Shown here: positions 46,491-55,769 of the stretch, one piece after another | How the letters are laid out: every line of letters begins with the position of its first letter | Numbering within the stretch: the stretch's first letter is position 1 | Assembly: GCF_014692515.1 (NCBI RefSeq) | Contig: NZ_JACOIK010000004.1 | Location: forward strand, 62,001-126,000 | Reading direction: 5' to 3' | DNA from: Sphingobacterium micropteri | GTDB taxonomy: Bacteria; Bacteroidota; Bacteroidia; Sphingobacteriales; Sphingobacteriaceae | Length of the DNA: 64,000 nucleotides | The notes under the pieces: generated by a model | What the model was told of the DNA's origin: nothing | The model's input: only the letters and a program-made list of their open reading frames with translations | Databases searched by the model: none | Translations under genes and position numbers: made by a program

Positions 46491-47083
46491 ATCAAAAAAC
46501 AGCCTTTAAAAGCATTTAAATACACTTTTTTACCGTTTTGCAAGTACACCGCTCAGAAAATAAAAAACAGACAAGTTTTCAAAAAAACCGTCTAACAAAA
46601 ACAAAAAGTCGTCTGACAAAACAAAAAAAGTGAACGGAAATTTCGGATTATCGGACGACATTTCTAGATATTCGTCTAACGAAACAAAATCATGGAAAGA
46701 AGATTTTGTTTTGTCGTCCGACAATCCCGCGTACCCGCTCCATGTCACAAAAATAACAGGCTGAAAACCGGCGTTGCCGGACGATAATTTTGCATACATG
46801 AACGCTAAAACAAAATAAACGCAGGAAGAATTTATAATCTCCTTTGACAATGCCGTATATCTGCTGAAGGAAACAAAAATAGCAGGGGAAAAACTGACGT
46901 TGTCGGCAGACTTTTTTGCGCAGCTGTTTGATGAAACAAATTTATGTGTGGAAGATTTTCTTTATCACGATGACTAAATCAAATCATCACACGAATTTCT
47001 TTTAGGATTCTTCGTTTTTTCGTACTTTTACTTACTTTCAAAGTGAAACAAACTGTATCAAAATAAAAGGCATTTTATTTTAA
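46491..47083. other. noncoding spacer before parC
   Basis: Apart from the tandem repeat at 46585-46962, nothing recognisable lies here. The last about 120 bases, AT-rich, should hold the parC promoter, although no clean TAnnTTTG box is seen. Confidence 0.6.
46585..46962. repeat. six diverged 63-bp tandem repeats
   Basis: Units begin at 46585, 46648, 46711, 46774, 46837 and 46900, each exactly 63 bases. Shared blocks are TTGTCGG/TCGGACGAC near the unit start and GAAACAAAA about 33 bases in. On the minus strand the whole array is open as 21-residue units of the form V-S-x-S-x-Y-A-x-L-S-x-D, with F at the end; on the plus strand the pattern L-S-x-D-N-x-A-Y then E-T-K is broken by a TGA and a TAA. 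It could be a decayed repeat-protein gene or a noncoding repeat. Confidence 0.8.
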
Positions 47084-49855
47084 ATGAACGAAGAGACAAA
47101 TTTTCCGAACGGAAATCCAGATCAGAACACAGACCATCCCGAACACGAGTTAAATTCGACCACGATACCCCTATCGGGTCTGTATGAAAACTGGTTTCTG
47201 GATTATGCTTCATACGTTATCCTGGATCGTGCTGTGCCGCATATCAACGATGGTTTTAAACCTGTACAACGACGTATCCTGCATTCCTTAAAGGAAATGG
47301 ACGACGGGCGCTACAACAAAGCCGCCAATGTGATTGGTAATACGATGAAATACCATCCGCATGGCGATGCCTCTATTGGCGACGCCATGGTTCAGATCGG
47401 GCAGAAAGATCTATTAATCGACTGTCAGGGAAACTGGGGCGATCCGATAACGGGCGATTCCGCAGCTGCGCCGCGGTATATCGAGGGTCGGTTGTCTAAA
47501 TTCGCGAACGAAGTAATCTTCAACCCCGATACGACCGAATGGCAATTAAGTTACGACGGACGAAATAAAGAACCCGTTACCTTACCGGTAAAATTTCCGC
47601 TCCTCTTAGCACAAGGTGCAGAAGGGATCGCCGTCGGATTGGCGACTAAAATCATGCCGCATAACTTTATCGAGTTGATTGATGGTGCTATACAGGTACT
47701 AAAAGGCGAGCGTCCCCATCTCTTTCCAGATTTTCCGACGGGAGGACTTGCTGACGTCTCCAATTATAGTGAAGGGCGTCGAGGCGGAAAAATCCGCGTA
47801 CGTGCTAAAATTGAAGAACGGGATAAAAAGACGCTTGCCATCACCGAAATTCCTTACGGGACAACGACAGGCGGTTTGATTGACAGTGTAGTTACGGCCA
47901 ACGAAAAAGGCAAAATAAAAATTAAACGCATTGAAGATAATACCGCTAAAAATGTAGAAATTATCGTGCATTTGGCCGCTGGTATTTCTCCGGACGTAAC
48001 CATCGATGCGCTGTATGCTTTTACTGCCTGCGAAACGTCGATTTCTCCCAATACCTGTGTTATCATCGATAACAAACCGCACTTTATGAGTGTGAACGAT
48101 ATCTTGATTGAAAACACCAAGCAAACAAAAGCACTCTTAAAAAGAGAACTCGAGATTAAGCTTCACGAATTGCAGGAAAAAATATTCTTCAGTTCGTTGC
48201 TGAAAATTTTTATACAAGAGGGCATGTATAAACATCCTGCCTATGAAAATTCAGGTGATTTTGATACCGTCGTGCACGTATTAGATAAACTCTTTGAACC
48301 GTTTTTCGATCAATTTTATCGTGCGATCACCCCTGAAGATTATAAACGCCTGATCGATAAACCGATGAGTAGCATCACGCGCTTCGATGTAAAGAAAGCC
48401 GACGAGCAGATGAAGGCACTGGAGGATGACATCAAGGTGGTTAAAAGAAATCTACGTAACCTAACGGAATTCACAATCGACTGGTTCGAACATTTACGCA
48501 GCAAATATAGTAAGGGACGGGAACGCAAAACAGAAATCCGGATCTTCGACAAGGTAGAAGCTTCGCAAGTGGCGTTAGCCAATGCCAAGTTGTATGTGAA
48601 CCGCGTAGAGGGTTTTATTGGAACCGGCATGCGTAAAGATGAATTTGTATCGGAATGTTCCGACATAGACGATATCATCGTATTTCGCACTGACGGCAAA
48701 TATTCCGTCACCAAAGTACAAGACAAAGTTTTTGTCGGAAAAGATATCATTCACGTCGCTGTTTTTAAAAAAGGTGATGACCGTACGATTTACAATGCGA
48801 TTTATAAAGATGGCACTTCGGGTACAAGTTATGTCAAACGGTTTGCCGTCACCGGTGTCACACGGGATAAAGAATACGATATTTCCAAGGGAACAAAAGG
48901 CTCTAAAGTACTGTACTTCACAGCCAACCCAAATGGAGAAGCGGAAATCGTCAATATACAGCTGAAACCACATTCCAAATTACGTAAACTCAACTTCGAT
49001 GTTGATTTTGCGGAAATTGCGATCAAAGGTAGAGGCTCGCAGGGCAATATCGTTTCCAAATATCCATTGAAAAAGGTAGTATTCAAAAATGCGGGTGTTT
49101 CGACGCTTGCCGGCCGTAAAATATGGTTTGATGATGTTCTTCGTCGTCTGAATGCGGACGAACGTGGCCGTTACTTAGGCGAATTTGATGGCGATGACAA
49201 AATCTTATTAGTGTATCCGGACGGCTCCTACGAGTTCTCCAGCTTTGACCTCAGCAATCACTTTGACGGCCATGTTTTGCGGATGGAGAAATTTGTATCA
49301 GAACATATTTATACCGCTGTTCATCAAGATGGTAAATCGGGAACATATTATGTAAAACGCTTCAAGTTCGACGATCAACCCATCGGCAAACGTCTCTCCT
49401 TCATTAACGAAGCCCCCGGTTCTAAGCTTATTGTCCTGACAAACGGCATAGAACCAGTGGTTCGTGTAAATCTATTGAAAGGAAAAGCACAAACACCAGA
49501 GACGTTAGAACAACCTCTAAACGAGATTATCGATATCAAAGGTATGCGCGCTCAAGGTAATCGGCTTTCGTTCCATACGGTGAAGAACGTAAAATTGATC
49601 ACGGAGGACATTGACCTTACGGAAAAAATAGAGCAACAAACAGAAGACGCCATGCTTCTTTCCGTGGATCAGCCAGAAAAGGAAACGTCCGAAGAAAATG
49701 TAAAACAGGACCTTACGGATATGGGGACCATAGAAGAAGGAGAAAATGAAGAAATGATTATATCGCAGGATAACGACCGTGACAACGTCAGCTTTGAAAT
49801 TACAAATCCTGATGATATTAATCTCGACGACTCAGGGCAAACATCACTGTTCTAA
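47084..49855 (+). CDS. parC: DNA topoisomerase IV subunit A
   Basis: The 923-residue type IIA topoisomerase subunit has active-site Tyr132 in AAPRYIEGRLS, the quinolone region HPHGDASIGDAMV, and a C-terminal beta-pinwheel without a GyrA box, favouring ParC over GyrA. With ParE it unlinks daughter chromosomes. The C-terminus is acidic and ends QTSLF (919-923), resembling a sliding-clamp-binding motif. No parE gene is adjacent on the upstream side, where a PUL lies, nor downstream. Confidence 0.93.
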   Translation: MNEETNFPNGNPDQNTDHPEHELNSTTIPLSGLYENWFLDYASYVILDRAVPHINDGFKPVQRRILHSLKEMDDGRYNKAANVIGNTMKYHPHGDASIGDAMVQIGQKDLLIDCQGNWGDPITGDSAAAPRYIEGRLSKFANEVIFNPDTTEWQLSYDGRNKEPVTLPVKFPLLLAQGAEGIAVGLATKIMPHNFIELIDGAIQVLKGERPHLFPDFPTGGLADVSNYSEGRRGGKIRVRAKIEERDKKTLAITEIPYGTTTGGLIDSVVTANEKGKIKIKRIEDNTAKNVEIIVHLAAGISPDVTIDALYAFTACETSISPNTCVIIDNKPHFMSVNDILIENTKQTKALLKRELEIKLHELQEKIFFSSLLKIFIQEGMYKHPAYENSGDFDTVVHVLDKLFEPFFDQFYRAITPEDYKRLIDKPMSSITRFDVKKADEQMKALEDDIKVVKRNLRNLTEFTIDWFEHLRSKYSKGRERKTEIRIFDKVEASQVALANAKLYVNRVEGFIGTGMRKDEFVSECSDIDDIIVFRTDGKYSVTKVQDKVFVGKDIIHVAVFKKGDDRTIYNAIYKDGTSGTSYVKRFAVTGVTRDKEYDISKGTKGSKVLYFTANPNGEAEIVNIQLKPHSKLRKLNFDVDFAEIAIKGRGSQGNIVSKYPLKKVVFKNAGVSTLAGRKIWFDDVLRRLNADERGRYLGEFDGDDKILLVYPDGSYEFSSFDLSNHFDGHVLRMEKFVSEHIYTAVHQDGKSGTYYVKRFKFDDQPIGKRLSFINEAPGSKLIVLTNGIEPVVRVNLLKGKAQTPETLEQPLNEIIDIKGMRAQGNRLSFHTVKNVKLITEDIDLTEKIEQQTEDAMLLSVDQPEKETSEENVKQDLTDMGTIEEGENEEMIISQDNDRDNVSFEITNPDDINLDDSGQTSLF

Positions 49856-49904
49856 CCCATTCTTTTTCTTAACATACATCAATGTACCGTGCTGATTTTT
49901 GGTC

Positions 49905-49912
49905 TACATTTG
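49905..49912 (+). promoter_or_regulatory. -7 promoter box for yceI
   Basis: TACATTTG fits TAnnTTTG, 48 bases before the yceI start, giving a leader of about 40 bases. Confidence 0.55.
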
Positions 49913-49959
49913 TAGTGTTCAAGAGAATTAAAGTTTAAATTAAAAAATAAAATAAGATT

Positions 49960-50484
49960 ATGGCAACATGGAGCTTAGACAAAGCGCATAGCGAAATAGA
50001 ATTTAAAGTAAAACATATGATGATTTCTAACGTCAAAGGGTATTTTCACGATTTTGATGTTACGGTAGATGGAAATGCAGAAGATCTAACACAAGCCAAC
50101 GTAGATATTTCGATTAAAACTGCTTCTATCAATACCAAAAGTGAGTCACGCGACGAACATTTAAGAGGTGCTGATTTCTTCAACGCTGACGCTTATCCTA
50201 CCATTCGCTTTAAAACAAATGAAATCAAAAGGATAGATGATGACGAGTTTGAATTAACGGGTGATCTAACCATTAAAGACGTTACTAAGCCAGCAAGCTT
50301 TGTTGCTGAATTTGGTGGTTTAGCAAAAGACCCTTGGGGAAATCAAAAAGTCGGTTATACCGTAAATGGAAAAATCAATCGACAAGATTTCGGATTGACC
50401 TGGAATGCCGCTTTAGAAACAGGGGGTGTTATGGTCAGTGAGGACGTTAAATTTTACGCTGACGTACAGTTTATCCTTTCTTAA
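49960..50484 (+). CDS. YceI-family lipid-binding protein, cytosolic form
   Basis: The 174-residue protein starts MATWSLDKAHSEIEFKVKHM, has KSESRDEHLRGADFF and AEFGGLAKDPWGNQKVGY and ends with DVKFYADVQFILS, the full YceI lipocalin-like barrel. YceI proteins bind polyisoprenoids or similar lipids. There is no signal peptide, so this one is cytosolic, unlike E. coli YceI. It is a single-gene unit with a palindromic terminator. Confidence 0.9.
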   Translation: MATWSLDKAHSEIEFKVKHMMISNVKGYFHDFDVTVDGNAEDLTQANVDISIKTASINTKSESRDEHLRGADFFNADAYPTIRFKTNEIKRIDDDEFELTGDLTIKDVTKPASFVAEFGGLAKDPWGNQKVGYTVNGKINRQDFGLTWNAALETGGVMVSEDVKFYADVQFILS

Positions 50485-50495
50485 AGGAAAAAAAG

Positions 50496-50529
50496 AACGT
50501 AGAGACGCAACATGTTGCGTCTCTACGTT
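50496..50529. repeat. palindromic repeat, copy 2 (34 bp)
   Basis: The 28-base palindrome of 21043-21070 recurs at 50499-50526; here flanking AAC/GTT extends it to 34 perfectly symmetric bases. It sits between the convergent ends of yceI and the aldo/keto reductase gene, a natural bidirectional terminator. Confidence 0.85.
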
Positions 50530-50530
50530 T

Positions 50531-51436
50531 TTATACATGCTCTTTATATACCAATCTACGGATACCTCGCTCCAGTTCTACACGATCATTTTCAGACAAC
50601 ACGACCGGTCGGTCTATAACGTCCTTGAGATCATTCAATTGCGCTGACGTACGCACGCCTACCGCAGCAACTTCCACCACAGGATGGCTAAGGACATACG
50701 CCAATAAAAGATGCGTTTTACTAATTCCCAATGAATTTGCCAGCTTTTCAACATTCCGTTGTGCATGTCCAACTTCTCCGGAAGTCAATTGCAAATAATC
50801 TTTTACGGGTTTATCAATTAACAATCCCTGTGTCAAAGCACCACGACTGATAACGGAAATATTCTTCTCTCGCAGGAGTGGAAATATAACTTCAGGTCGG
50901 CGATCTAATAGGTTATATTGCATCATGACACTAACGATATTTGATTTCTCCGCATACGCCCTAATCACGTTTGGACGTATGGAAGAGAGGCCATAATAAC
51001 GGATTTTTCCTTCTTCTACCAACTGTTCAAATGCTTCTATAATTTCATCTATCGGATCCTCTATTGTACCTCCATGCAATTGATATAAATCAATATAGTC
51101 AGTGTTCAGTCGTGCTAACGAAGCATCTACTGCCTTGAGAATGTAAGCTTTGGAAGCTTTCCAATCCCACGCACTACCATCTGAACGCCATTGATTGCCA
51201 ACTTTGGTCGCTAAAACGACCTTGTCACGTATCGGTGCTAGTACTTGGCCGATCATATCCTCATTCATGCCCCGCTCGTACAAATCGGCCGTATCAAAGT
51301 AATTAACACCCAATTCGACAGCACGTCGCAAAACTTCCGTGTTTTGTTTTGTAGCACCTCCTTTCAGTGACATCGTCCCCAAACCAATAGGTGCAACTTG
51401 TAATACGGAATGTCCTAGTTTCTTTAATGCTATCAT
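50531..51436 (-). CDS. aldo/keto reductase
   Basis: The 301-residue TIM-barrel oxidoreductase has the catalytic tetrad: Asp48 and Tyr53 in YFDTADLYERG, Lys78 in LATKVG, and His in LYQLHGG. It reduces carbonyl compounds with NADPH; the substrate is unknown. It resembles YajO/YghZ-like members. It is transcribed with the FKBP and glycosyltransferase genes (same strand, 32 bases apart). Confidence 0.88.
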   Translation of the reverse strand: MIALKKLGHSVLQVAPIGLGTMSLKGGATKQNTEVLRRAVELGVNYFDTADLYERGMNEDMIGQVLAPIRDKVVLATKVGNQWRSDGSAWDWKASKAYILKAVDASLARLNTDYIDLYQLHGGTIEDPIDEIIEAFEQLVEEGKIRYYGLSSIRPNVIRAYAEKSNIVSVMMQYNLLDRRPEVIFPLLREKNISVISRGALTQGLLIDKPVKDYLQLTSGEVGHAQRNVEKLANSLGISKTHLLLAYVLSHPVVEVAAVGVRTSAQLNDLKDVIDRPVVLSENDRVELERGIRRLVYKEHV

Positions 51437-51468
51437 CTTTCATTGTTGTTGACGACGTTTTTACTCCT

Positions 51469-52161
51469 CTACAACGTAGCTGGTGCTTCTTGGCCTTTTA
51501 TAGCAATTAATTCGATTTCAAAAATCAATGGGCTATAAGGCGGTATATCTCTTCCTGCACCTCGTTCACCGTAACCTAAGCTAGAGGGGATATATAATTT
51601 ATATTTAGCTCCACTTGCCATTAATGGAATGCCCAACTGCCATCCTTTAATAACATTGGCTAAATCAATATCCAACGGCTCTCCACGTTCATATGAATTA
51701 TCAAAAACCTTTCCATTCGCCAATGTACCTTTATAATGTACAGTCACTTCATCATCACCCGTAGGCTTCTGTCCGCTTCCTTCTTGAATCACTTCGTAAT
51801 AAAGTCCTTCTTGAAGATGTTGGACACTTGGCTTTTCCTTAAGGGTATTGAAAAAGGCGATCTCTTCTTCCTTAAATACATTGATTTTTTCCTCTGCCGC
51901 TTTTGCAAAAGCTGCCTTAATAATACGTATCCCCTCTTCTTCACCAATCAATTCCTCTTTTCCCTGTATAGCATCATTTACACCTTGTAAGAAACTTTCA
52001 GCATTAATCTTAACACCGCTGCTTGTAAGTGAAGAACCTACATCCTTACCCAATGCATAGGATACGGAATCGGTATTTGATTTTAAAACCTGCGCCTGTG
52101 CTGCGGACATTCCTGTACATGTAACTGCCATCACGGCTAATCCAATCTTGTTTATATTCAT
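51469..52161 (-). CDS. exported FKBP-type peptidyl-prolyl isomerase
   Basis: The 230-residue protein has a signal sequence ending AAQAQ, an N-terminal dimerisation domain of FkpA/Mip type (SVSYALGKDVGSSL), a linker helix and the FKBP domain (VTVHYKGTLANGKVFDNSYE and GYGERGAGRDIPPYSPLIFE). It folds periplasmic proteins. Its start overlaps the stop of the glycosyltransferase upstream (ATGA, 52158-52161). Confidence 0.9.
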   Translation of the reverse strand: MNINKIGLAVMAVTCTGMSAAQAQVLKSNTDSVSYALGKDVGSSLTSSGVKINAESFLQGVNDAIQGKEELIGEEEGIRIIKAAFAKAAEEKINVFKEEEIAFFNTLKEKPSVQHLQEGLYYEVIQEGSGQKPTGDDEVTVHYKGTLANGKVFDNSYERGEPLDIDLANVIKGWQLGIPLMASGAKYKLYIPSSLGYGERGAGRDIPPYSPLIFEIELIAIKGQEAPATL

Positions 52162-53144
52162 TGTTTATGTTTTTCTACTATATTCATCACAATTTCACTT
52201 GTCATATTGGGATAATCGACCTTTACTTTATTCTTGCTATTCAGCCATGCTTCCATAGCATAATCAAACTTTTTCTTCAAGCTACCAATTACCGGAACAC
52301 CCATTTGTTCCAAAGCCGCTGCATTTAAGTGTTGTTCGTATTGATTCTTCATAGGAATCACCAACAATTTTTTTTCTAAAAACAACGCCTCTGCAGGGGT
52401 TTCAAATCCTGCTCCACACAACACCCCGGCCGCATTAGCCATACTTTTCACAAAGGTATCACTCTGTATGGGATTAATGGTCACATTCTTGACCGTAAAC
52501 TTACTTTTATTATGTTTGGAATACACATCCCATTGAATATCGGGAAATTTGGAAAGATTTTTCAACAAATGGGCATCATCATACGATGGCAAATAGACAG
52601 TATAATGCCCATTATCCTTTGGATCGAGCTGACGAACAGATTCCCGGATTACAGGTGTATAGATGTGATCGTTATAGGATTTAAAATGGAACCCGTAAGA
52701 AGTACTGGCGGGCGCATAGTTCTTCATGATAAATTTACCTAGCATATCTGCTTCTTCGGGTTTGGGACTAGCGGGATGCAATGCTGCAATTTGATGGCTC
52801 AATCCGACACAAGGTATATCTCGTGTTTGACAAGCCCATGCCGAAATCGGTTCAAAATCATTGATGATCAAATCGTAATTCTCTACTGGCAGCGTATTAA
52901 TCTCTTTAATAAATCTTCGGACAGTTGAACTCATGAAAGTCCGCCACAAATCGACACCTCCCGATTTTCCGAAAATAAAGCTCAAACCGTGTAGACGATA
53001 TTTTACCGGAAATGGAAGTTCTATATCCGCTTGGATACCACTCACCAGCACATCCACTTCTCCTAAGGTCTGCAGTATTGGAATAATATCTAACGCTCTA
53101 CATAAATGACCGTTCCCTGTTCCTTGCACTCCGTATAGAATCTT
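52158..53144 (-). CDS. MurG-like glycosyltransferase
   Basis: The ATG at 53144 gives MKILYGVQGTGNGHLCRALD, a GT-B/GT28-type start with the glycine loop; the longer frame to 53201 begins with 19 non-matching residues. The C-terminal part has GVLCGAGFETPAEALFLEK, the donor-binding block, and VIPMKNQYEQHLNAAALEQM. It transfers a sugar to an unknown acceptor, perhaps a lipid. It is cotranslated with the FKBP protein. Confidence 0.8.
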   Translation of the reverse strand, partial: KILYGVQGTGNGHLCRALDIIPILQTLGEVDVLVSGIQADIELPFPVKYRLHGLSFIFGKSGGVDLWRTFMSSTVRRFIKEINTLPVENYDLIINDFEPISAWACQTRDIPCVGLSHQIAALHPASPKPEEADMLGKFIMKNYAPASTSYGFHFKSYNDHIYTPVIRESVRQLDPKDNGHYTVYLPSYDDAHLLKNLSKFPDIQWDVYSKHNKSKFTVKNVTINPIQSDTFVKSMANAAGVLCGAGFETPAEALFLEKKLLVIPMKNQYEQHLNAAALEQMGVPVIGSLKKKFDYAMEAWLNSKNKVKVDYPNMTSEIVMNIVEKHKQ

Positions 53145-53291
53145 CATGTATTTATATTTAAAGTTAGAACGATAACTTTCTAGCCTTTTAACAAGCCCCA
53201 AAGTACTAAATTTCCGCTAATTAGTAAACGAATAACCTATATTTAATATAAATTTATTACCTTTCAAGCAAACCATCTATACGAGTGAATT

Positions 53292-54233
53292 ATGTACAAT
53301 AAATTTAATTATCTGCTCTGCATGCTCCTTATCGTCATATGCTGTTCATGGGGATTTTATGCACACAAAAAAATTAATCATGCAGCCGTGTTTACACTAC
53401 CCACACAACTTGCCGCGTTCTACAAAAAGCACATTGATGTGATTACAGAAAAGGCGGTGGACGCCGATAAACGATGTTATGTAGATTCTTTGGAATCACC
53501 AAGACATTTTATTGACGTAGAGGAATATGAAGACGGTCATGTAGACGCCATCCCCATACATTGGAGCCAAGCGGTGGAGAAATTTCAGGAGCGTAAGTTA
53601 CGTGCCAACGGTATCGTGCCATGGCAGATCTATTTCACTTACCAAAAATTGGTGAAAGCTTTTCGGGAAAAAAACACAGACGCCATTATTCGTCATTCGG
53701 CCGACCTCGGTCACTATGTTTCAGATGCACATGTACCGCTACATACAACACGTAACTATAATGGGCAGCTAACCGGGCAAATCGGTATTCATGCGTTTTG
53801 GGAGAGCAGATTACCGGAAATGTTTGCCGATGATTATAACCTGTTCGTCGGAAAAGCTCGCTATCTCGATAGTCCACTCGATTCGGCGTGGGCCATTATA
53901 CGGGAAAGCAATGCCTTAGTTGATTCGGTATTATTATTCGAGAAAGAGCTTTCCAGCACATTCCCCAAACATCTACAACGAAGTTATATTACCCGGAACA
54001 ATATACTTATTTCCACCTATTCCGACGCGTATGCCAATGCATACCATCAGCGCATGCAGGGTATGGTTGAAGATCGCATGCGAAAATCTATTCAGCGTAC
54101 GGGATCTTATTGGTTTTCTGCTTGGGTAGATGCCGGACAACCTTCTTTAAAAGGCAAATTCAAAGCCGATCAAAACGAAGGAACATCGGACATACAACAA
54201 GGAAAAATTATCGGACGGGAGGAATGGCATTAG
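53292..54233 (+). CDS. zinc-dependent phospholipase C / S1-P1 nuclease-like protein
   Basis: The 313-residue protein has a signal sequence ending CCSWG; the mature start WGFYAHKKINHAAVF and the later HSADLGHYVSDAHVPLHTTR and GIHAFWESRLPEMF give the zinc-ligand pattern of the phospholipase C/P1 nuclease superfamily. It would be secreted or periplasmic. Phospholipase and nuclease members cannot be separated by eye. Its end overlaps the convergent MocR gene by 4 bases. Confidence 0.75.
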   Translation: MYNKFNYLLCMLLIVICCSWGFYAHKKINHAAVFTLPTQLAAFYKKHIDVITEKAVDADKRCYVDSLESPRHFIDVEEYEDGHVDAIPIHWSQAVEKFQERKLRANGIVPWQIYFTYQKLVKAFREKNTDAIIRHSADLGHYVSDAHVPLHTTRNYNGQLTGQIGIHAFWESRLPEMFADDYNLFVGKARYLDSPLDSAWAIIRESNALVDSVLLFEKELSSTFPKHLQRSYITRNNILISTYSDAYANAYHQRMQGMVEDRMRKSIQRTGSYWFSAWVDAGQPSLKGKFKADQNEGTSDIQQGKIIGREEWH

Positions 54234-55717
54234 GATATTTTCACCATCCCCCTCCGTAGTATCTCCAGCGCTTCCTCCATCTCGGCTTCATTTAAATGGC
54301 CAAAACCTATCCGCATACCAGATATCGTATTGTTTTGGTATAATAAATTCTTTGGAATAAATAGATCCTCTTTTTTACATAAATTCGCTAACTTAAAGAG
54401 GGATAGCCGCTTATCCCACGTCGTCCATAACGCTAAACCGCCCGAAGGCTTTTGGAACTTGACTATACCATTAAAGCGTTTTTCTAAAATTTCACAGAAC
54501 AGATCCCGACGTTCACGATATATCTTCATCGATTTTTTGAGGTGTCGATATATCTCACCCTCCTCTATCATTTCTCCCAAAGCTTGTTCCATAATCACAT
54601 CGCCCTGTCTGTCGATGATACCTAAATATTTACGCATTTCAACAATAAAGTTATCAGGTGCTACAACAAAACCTTTCCGAAAAGCAGGCGCAAGCGATTT
54701 TCCAAACGATCCTACATATACGACCATTCCATCGATATCGCCACTTGCTAAGGGCATCACTGCGGTCTGGTCGTATTGAAAATCATAGTCATAATCATCT
54801 TCTACAATAATGAAACCGTATTCCTGAGCCAACTGCAACAAAGCGATTCTTTTTTGGGCAGATAGGGTAACGGTGGTCGGATAATGATGATGGGGTGTGA
54901 CATGTACCACACGTACCTCGCCCGGCTTAAAACGTGCGCGGATATAATCTACATCGATACCGCTTTCATCTACTGGAATTGTACTTACCCTCGCCCCCAT
55001 TTTTTGAAAAACCATGTTGGCGGAAAACATACTCAAATCACCGACTAAAACCTGATCACCTTTCGAAAGCAAAATTTGCGAAATTATATATAAACTCATT
55101 TCCACACTCCGGGTGATAAGCAAGTTATTTTTGGAAATGTGCAGGCCTCGCGAAAAATTCAAATAGTTGCTCAGTTGCTCTCTAAAATATTCACTTCCTT
55201 CCATATTATAGCCCCTAAGACGTTTCAAGTTGTGCTTACGTTTCATTGACGCACTATACCAGCGGGAAAGGTTCTGCATTTGTGTGAGCCGTATGTCTGG
55301 CTGTCCGTCATTAAAAACCAATTGGTTGTTGGAGAATTCAAAGGGATTATCTAGAATGGTAGATTGCCGAAATGTAAAGCCGGTGCGAACAGGGTATTTT
55401 GCCAGTGAAACCAATTTTTCGTATGGTTTGTCCATCTTAACCTGATGAGATTGATTGATGACAAACGTACCTTTGTTCGGTCGCACCTCCACCCATCCCT
55501 GTGCCTCCAGTTCATCGTATATCGCAATCACCGTCTTGCGATGTACCCCTAACACTTCACTTAGCGCTCTCGTTCCCGGCAATTTTGTACCTACCAATAA
55601 ATATCCACGCTGAATAGCATTAATCATCTGTTGGGAAACCTGTAAATATATAGGTTGTGCCGATGTTCGGTCAATAAACACAAAACTGGAGAACAAATCT
55701 AAAACCGGACTACTCAT
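54230..55717 (-). CDS. MocR/PdxR-type GntR regulator with aminotransferase domain
   Basis: From ATG 55717 (MSSPVLDLFSSFVFIDRTSA) the 495-residue protein has a GntR winged helix (PGTRALSEVLGVHRKTVIAI) joined to a fold-type I PLP domain: EDDYDYDFQY and the PLP-lysine motif VGSFGKSLAPAFRKGF. MocR regulators sense PLP or amino-acid ligands; PdxR controls vitamin B6 synthesis or salvage. It is divergent from a TonB receptor gene with about 50 bases between, so that gene is its probable target. Confidence 0.85.
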   Translation of the reverse strand: MSSPVLDLFSSFVFIDRTSAQPIYLQVSQQMINAIQRGYLLVGTKLPGTRALSEVLGVHRKTVIAIYDELEAQGWVEVRPNKGTFVINQSHQVKMDKPYEKLVSLAKYPVRTGFTFRQSTILDNPFEFSNNQLVFNDGQPDIRLTQMQNLSRWYSASMKRKHNLKRLRGYNMEGSEYFREQLSNYLNFSRGLHISKNNLLITRSVEMSLYIISQILLSKGDQVLVGDLSMFSANMVFQKMGARVSTIPVDESGIDVDYIRARFKPGEVRVVHVTPHHHYPTTVTLSAQKRIALLQLAQEYGFIIVEDDYDYDFQYDQTAVMPLASGDIDGMVVYVGSFGKSLAPAFRKGFVVAPDNFIVEMRKYLGIIDRQGDVIMEQALGEMIEEGEIYRHLKKSMKIYRERRDLFCEILEKRFNGIVKFQKPSGGLALWTTWDKRLSLFKLANLCKKEDLFIPKNLLYQNNTISGMRIGFGHLNEAEMEEALEILRRGMVKIS

Positions 55718-55757
55718 CTTATTAAAATTGGAACCATATAACAATCCGGAAAGATAA

Positions 55758-55765
55758 TACTTTTG
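55758..55765 (+). promoter_or_regulatory. -7 promoter box at TonB receptor start
   Basis: TACTTTTG fits TAnnTTTG but ends only 4 bases before the ATG at 55770. Either transcription begins at the start codon (leaderless mRNA) or the box is a chance match. Confidence 0.4.
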
Positions 55766-55769
55766 CCGC

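Noticed and set aside
46530..46850. 106-codon minus-strand open frame in the PUL-parC spacer
   Set aside because: It begins with TTG inside the 63-bp repeat and has no leader or family match. It is reported as part of the tandem repeat, not as a gene.
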